Source: Amycolatopsis sp. 195334CR (GTDB lineage: Bacteria; Actinomycetota; Actinomycetes; Mycobacteriales; Pseudonocardiaceae). Taken from it: DNA of 64,000 bases. Below are positions 49,249-57,757 of this stretch, piece after piece. The stretch spans positions 1,240,001 to 1,304,000 of the forward strand of contig NZ_JAFJMJ010000002.1 of the NCBI RefSeq assembly GCF_017309385.1, read 5' to 3'. The stretch's first letter is position 1; each line of letters opens with the position of its first letter. Both the position numbers and the translations under genes were made by a program. Under the pieces are notes generated by a model. It worked only from the letters and a program-made list of their open reading frames with translations, had not been told where the DNA came from and searched no databases.

Positions 49249-50208
49249 ATGGCCAAGCCGTTCGCATCCTCCGCCGACACCACCGCCAAGGAGCAGACCC
49301 TGGAGGTGCTCGCCGACGGGGTCTACGCCCTGACCGCCGAGGGCGACCCGAACATCGGGGCGATCGAGGGCGAGGACTTCCTCGTCTGCTTCGAAGCACT
49401 CGCCACGCCCGTCGCCGCGCGCAAGTGGCTGGCGAAACTGCGCGAGCACACCGACAAGCCGGTGCGCTACCTGGTCCTTTCGCACTACCACGCGGTGCGC
49501 GTACTGGGCGCCAGCGCGTTCGACGCCGAGACGATCGTCGCGCACGAGACCACCGCCGCGCTCATCGCCGAACGCGGGAAACAGGACTGGGAAAGCGAAT
49601 TCGCCCGCATGCCGCGGCTGGCCGAGGCCGCCGAGTCGGTGCCCGGCCTCACCTGGCCCACGCTCACCTTCGCCGACCGCCTCACCATCGACCTCGGTGG
49701 CGACCGCGGCGAGCTGGTGCTGCGGTGGCATGGGCGAGGGCACACCGAGGGCGACATCACCGCCTGGCTGCCGCGGCGGAAGATCCTGTTCGCCGGCGAC
49801 CTCGTGGAGGCCGAGGCGGCGCTGTACACGGGTGACGCCTTCCACCGCGACTGGGCCACCGGCACGCTGGACGCGGTGAAGGCACTCGGCGCGGAGCAAC
49901 TGGTCGGCGGGCGCGGCGCGGTCAGCCGCGGCCGCGAGGCCGTGGACGCCGCGATCGAGCAGACCCGCGGCTTCCTGGAGGTGATGATCCGCGAGGTCGG
50001 TGCCGTGCAAGAGCGCGGTGGCACGCTCAAGGAGGCCTTCGAAGCCACGCACGCGGCGCTGGTGGACGACTACGGCCACTGGCCGATCTTCGAGCACTGC
50101 CTGCCGTTCGACGTCTCGCGTCTGTGGGACGAGCTGTCCGGTATCGAGCGGCCGGTCATCTGGACCGCCGAACGGGACCGGGAGGTGTGGGCGCAACTGC
50201 AGGGCTGA
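49249..50208 (+). CDS. MBL-fold protein with incomplete second metal site
   Basis: The 319-aa metallo-beta-lactamase-fold protein has a core motif reading H79-Y-H81-A-V-R instead of HxHxDH. H165 (GRGHTEGD) and D184 (AGDL) are kept, and the final His position is Arg (GGRGAV). Site-1 ligands therefore remain while the usual D, H and last H of site 2 are missing. It may bind one metal ion or act non-hydrolytically. Its C-terminal about 100 residues are helical. Its place in the operon suggests a role in ester or ring-opened intermediate handling. Confidence 0.85.
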   Translation: MAKPFASSADTTAKEQTLEVLADGVYALTAEGDPNIGAIEGEDFLVCFEALATPVAARKWLAKLREHTDKPVRYLVLSHYHAVRVLGASAFDAETIVAHETTAALIAERGKQDWESEFARMPRLAEAAESVPGLTWPTLTFADRLTIDLGGDRGELVLRWHGRGHTEGDITAWLPRRKILFAGDLVEAEAALYTGDAFHRDWATGTLDAVKALGAEQLVGGRGAVSRGREAVDAAIEQTRGFLEVMIREVGAVQERGGTLKEAFEATHAALVDDYGHWPIFEHCLPFDVSRLWDELSGIERPVIWTAERDREVWAQLQG

Positions 50209-50235
50209 GCCACCGAACCGAATGAGGGGAGTCCC

Positions 50236-51810
50236 GTGGCCGGACCGTGGCCGCTGGAGCCGGTTCTCGTCGTGGGCGCGGGACCGGTCGGCCAGACCAC
50301 CGCCCTGCTGCTCGCGCGGTGGGGTGTGCCCTCGATCGTGCTCGACCGGCGCGCCGCCCGGGACGCGGTCGGCTCCAAGGCGATTTGCCAGCAGCGCGAC
50401 GTGCTCGACATCTGGGAGGCGGTCGGCGCGGGCCGCCGGATCGCCGCCGAGGGCCTCACCTGGACCACTGCGCGCACCTTCCACGGCGAGGCCGAGCTGT
50501 TCAGCTACACCTTCGCCGAGCCGGGCGCGCCGGTGTTCCCGCCGTTCGTAAACCTGTCGCAGACCCGGACCGAGGAGATCCTCGACGAGCGGATCGCCGA
50601 GGAGCCGCTGGTGGACCTGCGCTGGGGCCACGAGGTCACCGGCATCCGCCAGGACGACGGCGGGGTGACCGTGCGGGTGGGGGGCCGCGAGCTGCGCGGG
50701 TCCTACCTGGTCGTGTGCGCCGGGGCCCGTGGTGACGAACTGCGCCGCCAGCTCGGGGTGCGCTTCGAGGGGCAGTCCTTCGACGACCGGTTCCTGATCT
50801 GCGACATCCGCGCCGACCTGCCCGGCTGGGCCACCGAACGGCGGTTCTACTTCGACCCCGCGTGGAACCCCGGCCGCCAGGTGCTCATCCACCCGTGCCC
50901 GGAGTCGACCTTCCGCATCGACTGGCAGGTCCCGGCGGACTACGACCTCGAAGCCGAGGCGGGCTCCGGCGCGCTGGACGCGCGGATCCGGCAGATCATC
51001 GGTGACCGCGACTACGAGATCGTCTGGAAATCGGTCTACCGCTTCCACTCCCGGGTGGCCGACCGCCTGCGCCGCGGCCGGGTACTGCTCGCCGGGGACG
51101 CGGCGCACCTGGTCTCGCCGTTCGGCGCGCGCGGCCTGAACTCCGGGGTCGGCGACGCGGAGAACGCGGCGTGGAAGCTCGCCTACGCCGGCCGCGGCTG
51201 GGCCACGGAGGACCTGCTGGAGACCTACCACGACGAACGGCACGCGGCAGCACGCGAGAACATCGAGGTCACCACAGCGACCATGGATTTCCTGGTGCCA
51301 CCGGACGAAACCCGGGCGCGGCGGCGGAGCGCGGTGCTGGCGCGGGCGGCCGCCGACCCGGAAGCGCGGGCGCAGGTGGATTCCGGACGGCTGGCCGAGC
51401 CGTTCTGGTACGTCGATTCCCCGTTGACCACACCGGATCCACGACGCCCCTTCGACGGCCGTCCACCCCGCGGCGGGGTGCCGCGGGCCGGGCCGGGCGT
51501 GTTGCTGCCGGACGCGCCGGTGGTCGTGCCCGGAGCCGGGCCGACGCGGGCACGGGCGCTCGCGCGGGACGGTTTCCTGGTGCTGACCACCGTCGAGGTG
51601 GACAGCCCGGTGCGCGTGCTCAAGCTCGCCGAAATCGATCCGGACGGTGCGCTGACGGCCGCGCTCGGCGCCCGGCCGGGGGAAATCTGGCTGGTCCGGC
51701 CGGACGCGCACATCGCCGCGGTGCTCACCGACCCGGCGGAGCTCACGGTGGCGCTGGACCGCGCCACCTGCCGATACAGTGGACCCGTGTCCAGGACGGA
51801 GCCGGTATGA
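50236..51810 (+). CDS. FAD-dependent aromatic hydroxylase (PHBH/MhpA type)
   Basis: The 524-aa flavoprotein monooxygenase has the FAD dinucleotide motif VVGAGPVGQTTALLL (about 11-25), the second FAD motif LLAGDAAHLVSPFGARGLN, and a C-terminal thioredoxin-like domain (about 400-520). It hydroxylates an aromatic ring using NAD(P)H and O2. In this operon with fumarylacetoacetase, it may convert an aromatic acid to homogentisate or another para-diol. The next gene's ATG overlaps its TGA. Confidence 0.92.
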   Translation: MAGPWPLEPVLVVGAGPVGQTTALLLARWGVPSIVLDRRAARDAVGSKAICQQRDVLDIWEAVGAGRRIAAEGLTWTTARTFHGEAELFSYTFAEPGAPVFPPFVNLSQTRTEEILDERIAEEPLVDLRWGHEVTGIRQDDGGVTVRVGGRELRGSYLVVCAGARGDELRRQLGVRFEGQSFDDRFLICDIRADLPGWATERRFYFDPAWNPGRQVLIHPCPESTFRIDWQVPADYDLEAEAGSGALDARIRQIIGDRDYEIVWKSVYRFHSRVADRLRRGRVLLAGDAAHLVSPFGARGLNSGVGDAENAAWKLAYAGRGWATEDLLETYHDERHAAARENIEVTTATMDFLVPPDETRARRRSAVLARAAADPEARAQVDSGRLAEPFWYVDSPLTTPDPRRPFDGRPPRGGVPRAGPGVLLPDAPVVVPGAGPTRARALARDGFLVLTTVEVDSPVRVLKLAEIDPDGALTAALGARPGEIWLVRPDAHIAAVLTDPAELTVALDRATCRYSGPVSRTEPV

Positions 51811-52667
51811 GAATCCCTGCTGTGGTAAGGAATTTGTGCGACGACGCGGCGGTGTTTCCCCCGGGGCTCGCGCCGCTGCCGGACGCCGTCCGGGCCTACC
51901 TCGACCGGGCGGGTGCCTGGTACGAGGACCTGGTCGGCCCGCTCGTGCTCGCGGCGAAGGCCCTCCCCGAACTCGGCGCGCTGCTGCCGGACGACGGCAG
52001 GCGGCTGCCCCTGTCGCTGACCCTGCCGGACGGGCCCGCCGGGCTGCCCGGTGCGCTGGCCGAGCTGGCGCCGCTCCCGGTCGACCTGCGGTCGATCGAG
52101 GTCGCCGTGCCCGCCGAACTGGGCAGCCGCGAGTTCCTGACCCAGCTCGACGGCGCGCCCGACGTCGACGTCTACGTCGAGATCCCGCGAGACGACCGGC
52201 GTCCTGAGCTCCTCGACGGGATCGCGGGCCGCTACCGCGCCAAGTTCCGCACCGGCGGGGTGCGGGCGGAGATGTACCCGGACGAAGCCGAGCTGGCCGC
52301 CGCGGTCGCCGCCGTGGTGGCGGCGGGCATCCCGTTCAAGGCCACCGCCGGGCTGCACCACGCGGTGCGCAACACCGACCCGGAAACCGGCTTCGAGCAG
52401 CACGGCTTCCTCAACCTCCTGCTCGCGACGGACAGCCTGCTCGCCGGTGGCTCCACCGAGAACGCGGCCGTCCTGCTGGCCGAACGCGACGGCGCGAAGA
52501 TCGCCGGTACGCTCGCGGCGCTCGGACCGGAGCGCGTCGCCGCGGCACGTGCGGCGTTCACCTCGTTCGGCACCTGCAGCATCACCGACCCGCTCACCGA
52601 ACTGGTGGAGCTGGGACTGGTCACCGCGCCGCGATCCGGCGCCGGTACGGAAGGGACGACCGCATGA
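51807..52667 (+). CDS. Protein of unknown function in the aromatic operon
   Basis: The 286-aa protein is coupled to both neighbours by four-base overlaps (ATGA at both ends). The N-terminus reads NLCDDAAVFPPGLAPLPDAV, and the C-terminal half contains FKATAGLHHAVRNTDPETG and FGTCSITDPLTELVELGLV. Alternating strands and helices suggest an alpha/beta or TIM-barrel-like fold. I recall similar genes beside actinobacterial homogentisate or fumarylacetoacetate genes but know no function for them. The tight coupling argues for a pathway role. Confidence 0.8.
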   Translation: MRIPAVVRNLCDDAAVFPPGLAPLPDAVRAYLDRAGAWYEDLVGPLVLAAKALPELGALLPDDGRRLPLSLTLPDGPAGLPGALAELAPLPVDLRSIEVAVPAELGSREFLTQLDGAPDVDVYVEIPRDDRRPELLDGIAGRYRAKFRTGGVRAEMYPDEAELAAAVAAVVAAGIPFKATAGLHHAVRNTDPETGFEQHGFLNLLLATDSLLAGGSTENAAVLLAERDGAKIAGTLAALGPERVAAARAAFTSFGTCSITDPLTELVELGLVTAPRSGAGTEGTTA

Positions 52668-53839
52668 CCGTCATCGAGATCCCGCACGGCTCGCCGTTCG
52701 GCCGCGACAACCTGCCGTACGGGGTGTTCTCCCGCCCCGGCGAAGCGGCCAGGGTCGGCGTCCGGCTCGGCGATTCCGTGGTGGACCTCGCGATCCTGCT
52801 CGGTGACGAGCTGTTCGCCGCTCCTTCGCTGAACCCGTTCCTCGCCCAGGGCCGCGCCCGGTGGGACGAGGTGCGTGCCCGGATCGGTGAACTGCTGGCC
52901 GGTGACGTGCCCGCCGAGGCCGTGCACCCGGTCGGCGAGGTCCGGCTGCACCTGCCGTTCGAGGTCGGCGACTACGTGGACTTCTACGCTTCCGAGCACC
53001 ACGCGTCCAACCTCGGCAGGCTGTTCCGGCCGGACTCCGAGCCGCTCACGCCGAACTGGAAGCACCTGCCCGTCGGTTACCACGGCCGCTCCGGGACCGT
53101 GGTGGTCTCCGGCACCGACGTGGTGCGGCCGTGTGGCCAGCGCAAGGCACCCGACGAGGCCGCGCCCACCTACGGCCCGAGCCGCCGCCTGGACATCGAG
53201 GCCGAACTGGGCTTCGTGGTGGGCGCCGGTTCGCCGCTGGGCGGGCGCATCGGCGTGGCGGAGTTCGCCGACCACGTCTTCGGCGCGGTGCTGGTCAACG
53301 ACTGGTCCGCCCGTGACCTCCAGGCCTGGGAGTATGTCCCGCTCGGCCCGCACCTGGGCAAGAGCTTCGCCACCTCGGTCTCGCCGTGGGTGGTGCCGAT
53401 GGCCGCGCTCGAAGCCGCCCGCGTGCCGCTGCCCGGCCAGGACCCGGAGCCGCTGCCGTACCTGCGCGGGGCGGACTGGGGGCTGGACATCGACCTGGCC
53501 GTGGTGTGGAACGGCGAGACCGTGGCCCGGCCGCCCTACCGCGAGATGTACTGGTCGCCCGCGCAGATGCTGGCGCACCTGACGGTCAACGGCGCGTCGA
53601 CGCGCACCGGTGACCTGTTCGCCTCCGGGACGATCTCCGGCCCGGAGAAGGAGCAGCGCGGCGCGTTCATCGAACTCAGCTGGGGCGGGCGCGAGCCGAT
53701 CACCGTCAAGGGCGAGGAGCGCACCTTCCTGGTCGACGGCGACGAGGTGACCATCACCGCCACCGCGCCCGGCCCTGACGGTGCGCGGATCGGCTTCGGC
53801 GAGGTCACCGGCACCATCCGCCCGGCCGTGGAGGGCTGA
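52664..53839 (+). CDS. Fumarylacetoacetase
   Basis: The 391-aa enzyme is a full-length fumarylacetoacetase with an N-terminal SH3-like domain (about 1-100). The catalytic domain shows DFYASEHHASNLGRLF, LPVGYHGR, DIEAELGFVVG and NDWSARDLQAWE. It hydrolyses fumarylacetoacetate, or a close homologue, to fumarate and acetoacetate, the last step of homogentisate-type catabolism. No homogentisate dioxygenase or maleylacetoacetate isomerase gene is in the window. The ATG overlaps the preceding stop. Confidence 0.93.
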   Translation: MTVIEIPHGSPFGRDNLPYGVFSRPGEAARVGVRLGDSVVDLAILLGDELFAAPSLNPFLAQGRARWDEVRARIGELLAGDVPAEAVHPVGEVRLHLPFEVGDYVDFYASEHHASNLGRLFRPDSEPLTPNWKHLPVGYHGRSGTVVVSGTDVVRPCGQRKAPDEAAPTYGPSRRLDIEAELGFVVGAGSPLGGRIGVAEFADHVFGAVLVNDWSARDLQAWEYVPLGPHLGKSFATSVSPWVVPMAALEAARVPLPGQDPEPLPYLRGADWGLDIDLAVVWNGETVARPPYREMYWSPAQMLAHLTVNGASTRTGDLFASGTISGPEKEQRGAFIELSWGGREPITVKGEERTFLVDGDEVTITATAPGPDGARIGFGEVTGTIRPAVEG

Positions 53840-53841
53840 GC

Positions 53842-54408
53842 ATGAGCGAGTTCGACATCCCCGCCGCCGAGGTGCTCGAAGCCAGGCAGAAGCTGGTGCT
53901 CGACCACTTCCGCGACGAGGTCGCGCAGGACTGGGACGCCACCCTGTCGACCTTCCCGCACCCGCACTACGAAGTGATCGCGACGATGACCGTGCACGAC
54001 GGCGACAGCGCCGTCCGCGGTTACTACCACGACACCCGCACCGCGTTCCCCGACCAGCACCACGAGCTGATCGCGCTGCGGCACAGCGCGGACGCGGTGA
54101 TCGTGGAGTTCTGGCTGAAGGGCACGCACCTCGGCCCGTTCGGCAAGCTCCCGGCGACGGGGTCGAAGTTCCGGGTGCGCATGACCGCGTACTTCGTCTT
54201 CGACGCCGAGGAGAAGCTGGTCTGCGAGCGCATCTACTTCGATTCGCTGTCGATGCTCAAGCAGCTCGCTGGCGGGATCGACAAGCGCAAGCCGAAGAAC
54301 TGGCCGGTGCTGGTCAAGCTGGTGCGGGGGCTGCTCGCCATGTCCGGCGAGCAGCCGGACCGGCGCCTGGTCGAAACCACCGAGCCGACGCTCAGCGCCC
54401 GTTCTTGA
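53842..54408 (+). CDS. SnoaL-like (NTF2-fold) protein at end of aromatic operon
   Basis: The 188-aa NTF2/SnoaL-like protein has PHPHYEVIATMTVHDG, GYYHDTRTAFPDQHHELI and IVEFWLKGTHLG. The fold serves cyclases, hydroxylases and isomerases. Two bases separate it from the fumarylacetoacetase stop, so it is part of the operon. It could supply a missing isomerase-type step, but this is speculation. Its end overlaps the convergent SDR gene by 17 bp. Confidence 0.85.
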   Translation: MSEFDIPAAEVLEARQKLVLDHFRDEVAQDWDATLSTFPHPHYEVIATMTVHDGDSAVRGYYHDTRTAFPDQHHELIALRHSADAVIVEFWLKGTHLGPFGKLPATGSKFRVRMTAYFVFDAEEKLVCERIYFDSLSMLKQLAGGIDKRKPKNWPVLVKLVRGLLAMSGEQPDRRLVETTEPTLSARS

Positions 54409-55297
54409 CCGCGGACCGCTTTTCCAGGTCGCGGATGAGGGAGTGGATGCCGCGGTCCGCGGCCAGGTAGCTGTCGGCGAAGACGTTGACCACGCCGCGC
54501 AGCAGCGCCCACGGTTGCCAGGCGGCGGGCGCGAGCGTGCGCCCCGCCCGCCGGGCGATCGCGTCGGCGAGGACGACCGCGGCCTGCTCGGCGGTGATCC
54601 GCCGGCGCAACGGTTTGGGCAGCCGGGTTTCCAGCGCCCGCCCCAGCGGGTCATCGTCCAAAGTGGTCCGTGCCAGCTGCGTGTCCACCACGCCGAAGTA
54701 CGCGACGCCCACGCTCACGCCGTGCGCGGCGAGTTCCAGGCGCAGCGCACGGCCCAGTTGTTCGGCGCCCGCCTTGCTGATCATGTACGCCGCCCCGCCC
54801 GGGCCGGGGGTGAACGCCGCCGCCGACGAGACCACCACGATGTGCCCATGCCGGGTGATCACGTCCCCGATCGCTGGCCGGACCGAGTTGAACACCCCGG
54901 TCACGTTGATGTCGAGCACGCGGTCGAACTCGGCTTCGTCGATCTGGCGCAGCGTCGCCGGGGGAGGCGTGACGCCCGCGTTCGCCACGACCACGTCGAG
55001 CCCGTGCGCGCGCTGGGAAAGCTCGCGCACCGCGGCGGCCGTCGCCTCGCGGTCGCGGACGTCCGCGACCGCGCAGAACACGCGCGATCCCAGCGCCGCG
55101 GCGGCCTTGGCGAGCGCATCGGCGTCGCGGTCCAGCAGTGCGACGACGGCACCGCGGGCGTGCAGTTCGTGCGCCAGCGCCAGCCCGATCCCGGCGCCCC
55201 CGCCGGTGACCAGCACGGCCTTGCCGGTGACGTCGAACTTCCGCCCGCCGGGCAGCGGGAGGCCCAGGTCTCGCAGCGTCGAGGCGACGGCGTTCAT
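54392..55297 (-). CDS. Short-chain dehydrogenase/reductase (last gene of BVMO operon)
   Basis: The 301-aa SDR has TGGGAGIGLAL at the cofactor site, NAG in VVANAGV, Ser in VVVSSAAAF and YMISK as the YxxxK motif. The C-terminal extension ends with SLIRDLEKRSAVKNGR. It resembles SadH-like SDRs of mycobacterial mymA-type operons. The ATG follows AAGGAGATCC and overlaps the SRPBCC gene stop. It probably oxidises or reduces the alcohol/ketone handled by the monooxygenase. Confidence 0.93.
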   Translation of the reverse strand: MNAVASTLRDLGLPLPGGRKFDVTGKAVLVTGGGAGIGLALAHELHARGAVVALLDRDADALAKAAAALGSRVFCAVADVRDREATAAAVRELSQRAHGLDVVVANAGVTPPPATLRQIDEAEFDRVLDINVTGVFNSVRPAIGDVITRHGHIVVVSSAAAFTPGPGGAAYMISKAGAEQLGRALRLELAAHGVSVGVAYFGVVDTQLARTTLDDDPLGRALETRLPKPLRRRITAEQAAVVLADAIARRAGRTLAPAAWQPWALLRGVVNVFADSYLAADRGIHSLIRDLEKRSAVKNGR

Positions 55298-55794
55298 CGG
55301 CGGATCTCCTTCTCCACTCGGGAAGCCACCCCGGCGGTCCACCCGCCGGTGACCCGGTGCAGCACGAACCGGGACGAGGACAGCACCGGTACCAGCCACG
55401 GCGCGGCGTCCACCGCGAAGGTCCAGCACAACCGCGTCCGGCCGGCGTCGGGGGTCAGGGTGAGGTCCTCGGCGAAACGGCGGAAGCCCGGCTGGCTCGC
55501 GGCCTCCGCACTGAACGTCATCCGCTCGCCTTCGTCCCACCGGTAGAACCGCTCGCGCAGCGCGGCCACCCCGCCGACGGTGACCGTCCGGGTGGTCCCG
55601 ACACCGAACGGCCGGGGCGAGGTCCACTCCGCCCCGGTGATCAGCTTCGACCACGACACGAGCGCGTCGTCGGCGGTCAGCACCTGCCACACGCGCTCGC
55701 GCGGCGCGGGGATGCCGACCACGTGCCGGAACAGGAACCGGGCGGTCCGGAAGACGTCGTCGTCGCTCTCGGCGAGCGGGTACCACCGCGCCAC
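55294..55794 (-). CDS. SRPBCC-family ligand-binding protein
   Basis: The 166-aa START-like protein has FRHVVGIPAPRERVWQVLTADDALVSW near the N-terminus (split at about 20-45) and a closing long helix FVLHRVTGGWTAGVASRVEK. The fold binds hydrophobic ligands. It is coupled to the SDR gene (ATGA) and may present a lipid or steroid-like substrate to the operon enzymes. GTG at 55794 follows AAAGGGA. Confidence 0.85.
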   Translation of the reverse strand: MARWYPLAESDDDVFRTARFLFRHVVGIPAPRERVWQVLTADDALVSWSKLITGAEWTSPRPFGVGTTRTVTVGGVAALRERFYRWDEGERMTFSAEAASQPGFRRFAEDLTLTPDAGRTRLCWTFAVDAAPWLVPVLSSSRFVLHRVTGGWTAGVASRVEKEIRR

Positions 55795-55814
55795 GGTGTC
55801 CCCTTTCTGTCGGT

Positions 55815-56846
55815 TCAGAGGTCGATGACCAGCGAGGATGAGGTCGAACGGGAGACGCAGACGAGCATCGAGTCCGCGCGCTCGCGGTCGGTCAGCGTCC
55901 GGTCGCGGTGGTCCACCTCGCCGTCGAGCACGCGCACCCGGCAGGTTCCGCAGAAACCCTGCTGGCACGAGTACGCGACACCGGGCAGCTCACGCCGGAT
56001 CGCGGCCAGCGCGCTCTCGTCGGCGCCCACGCGCACTGTGGCACCACTGCGGGCCAGCCGCACGTCGAAGGGTTCGCCGCCGGTCACCGGCAGCGGGCTG
56101 AACCGTTCGGTGTGCAGTGAGGCGTCCGGGTTGATCTCCCGCAACATCCCGCGCGCCCCTTCGCCGAGCGCCGGCGGTCCGCACAGGTAAACCGCGGCGC
56201 CACGCGAAGCGAGCGGGAGGATGTCGGCGATGTCCGGCAAGCCGTACTCGTCGTCGGGCCGGATGTCCGCCTCACCGAGGGAGTCCAGGAACGGCATGCT
56301 CGCCCGCGACCGTCCCAAGTAGACAAGCCGCCAGGAGGCCCCGCGACGGCGGCACGCCTGGACCATCGGCAGGATCGGCGTGATCCCGATGCCACCGGCG
56401 ACGAACAGGTACGAGTCGGCGCAGACCAGTGGGAACGCGTTGCGCGGACCACGCACGCGCACCACCTGGCCGCGTTCCAGACCGTGGACCTCGCGGGAAC
56501 CGTCGCCGATCCGGCGGACCGCGATCCGGTAGGTCCGGCGGTCGGCGGGGTCGCCGCAGAGCGAGTACTGGCGCTGCCTGCCCGAAGTCAGGAACAGGTC
56601 GAGGTGCGCGCCGGGGATCCACGAGGGCAGGTCGGCACCGGACGGGCCGGCCAGCGTCACGCCGACCACGTCCTCGGCTTCCGGCTCCACCCGTTCGACC
56701 GTCAGATCGAGGTCGAAACCGGTGTGCCGCACCGGGTTCGGGCGCGAGAGCAGCGGCGCGACCCGGCTGGTGGCGAACACCCGCCGGTACCCGCTGCTCG
56801 CCGCCGCGACCAGCCGCAGCGTCCGCGACGGGGTGAAGGTGGTCAT
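55815..56846 (-). CDS. Ferredoxin-NAD(P)H reductase with C-terminal 2Fe-2S ferredoxin domain
   Basis: The 343-aa protein is a phthalate-dioxygenase-reductase-type electron-transfer protein. It has an FAD/FMN-binding barrel (RQRQYSLCGDP), a NAD(P)-binding domain (VAGGIGITPILPMVQ, YLCGPPALG) and a plant-type 2Fe-2S domain with CQQGFCGTCRVRVLDG and the distal Cys in SMLVCVS. It passes electrons from NAD(P)H to an oxygenase, plausibly the upstream PF10118 diiron protein. It begins one base within that gene's stop (TGATG). Confidence 0.93.
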   Translation of the reverse strand: MTTFTPSRTLRLVAAASSGYRRVFATSRVAPLLSRPNPVRHTGFDLDLTVERVEPEAEDVVGVTLAGPSGADLPSWIPGAHLDLFLTSGRQRQYSLCGDPADRRTYRIAVRRIGDGSREVHGLERGQVVRVRGPRNAFPLVCADSYLFVAGGIGITPILPMVQACRRRGASWRLVYLGRSRASMPFLDSLGEADIRPDDEYGLPDIADILPLASRGAAVYLCGPPALGEGARGMLREINPDASLHTERFSPLPVTGGEPFDVRLARSGATVRVGADESALAAIRRELPGVAYSCQQGFCGTCRVRVLDGEVDHRDRTLTDRERADSMLVCVSRSTSSSLVIDL

Positions 56847-57757
56847 CAGCGCGCGGGGTTGGCGGCCGGGGACTGGGCGAGGTACCGCACCGCCTTGTCC
56901 ATGCTGCCGAGCTGCGACGGGTGGAACCGCGGCCGGAGGTACTTCGGGATCTCGGTGACGAAGATCGTCGCGTTCGGGATCACCTTGCGCCGGGTCGCGC
57001 CGAGCAGCTGCCACAGCCAGAACCGGCCCTTGCCCGGCGTCGGGTCCTTGCGGTACAGGTGGCCCGCGGTGGTCAGGAACAACACGGCGAGGGTGAAGCT
57101 GGCCAGCAGCGCGGTGCGCACGCGCCGCGCGTAGCTGCCGTCGACGTGCATGAAGGCGTCGAAGGCGACGTTGCGGTGTTCGACCTCCTCCGCGCCGTGC
57201 CAGCGGATCAGGTCCAGCATCGTCGGGTGCATGCCGAGGCGTTCCAGCTGGTCGGCGTTGAGCAGCCATTCACCGACCACCGCGGTGTAGTGCTCCATCG
57301 CGGCGAACAGGCCCAGCCGCTCGCACAACCACGCGTGCCCGGCCTTCCCGGTCAGGCCCCGGTTGCCGAGCACCTTGTCCACCAGCCATTCCATCTTGCG
57401 CGCCATCGGCTCGACGTCCAGCCCGAGCTTGGCCAGGTGGTCCCTGGCGCCCTCGTGCGACGCGGCGTGCGTGGCCTCCTGGCCGATGAAGCCGACCACC
57501 TCCTCCCGCAGCCGGGGGTCGGTGATCAGCGGCAGCGCCTCGGCGAGCGTGTTCGACATCGCGCGCTCGCCCTCGGGCAGCACCAGGTGCATCACGTTGA
57601 TCACGTGCGTGGCCATCGGCTCGCCGGGGATGTAGTGCATCGGCACGCCGTCCCAGGAGAAGTGCACGTCGCGCGCGGCGATCGCGTGCGCCTGCCCGGT
57701 GTAGCGCCGCGCGCCGCGCGGGTCGACCACCGGGTTCCGGCCGAATCCCCGTTTCAT
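56846..57757 (-). CDS. PF10118-family 'metal-dependent hydrolase', ferritin-like diiron protein
   Basis: The 303-aa protein carries the metal ligand pairs of PF10118: QEATHAASHEGA (about 93-104) and GAEEVEHRNVAFD (about 192-204). A hydrophobic hairpin follows near 218-240 (ALLASFTLAVLFLTTAGHL), suggesting membrane attachment. The E/H pattern is that of ferritin-like diiron proteins rather than a proven hydrolase. Being next to a ferredoxin reductase, it could be an oxygenase or desaturase. The ATG overlaps the stop of the monooxygenase gene (ATGA). Confidence 0.88.
   Translation of the reverse strand: MKRGFGRNPVVDPRGARRYTGQAHAIAARDVHFSWDGVPMHYIPGEPMATHVINVMHLVLPEGERAMSNTLAEALPLITDPRLREEVVGFIGQEATHAASHEGARDHLAKLGLDVEPMARKMEWLVDKVLGNRGLTGKAGHAWLCERLGLFAAMEHYTAVVGEWLLNADQLERLGMHPTMLDLIRWHGAEEVEHRNVAFDAFMHVDGSYARRVRTALLASFTLAVLFLTTAGHLYRKDPTPGKGRFWLWQLLGATRRKVIPNATIFVTEIPKYLRPRFHPSQLGSMDKAVRYLAQSPAANPAR

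Noticed and set aside
47884-51711. A 1275-codon reverse-strand open frame
   Set aside because: It lies opposite four well-supported genes of the MarR-controlled operon and has low-complexity Arg/Gln/His composition.
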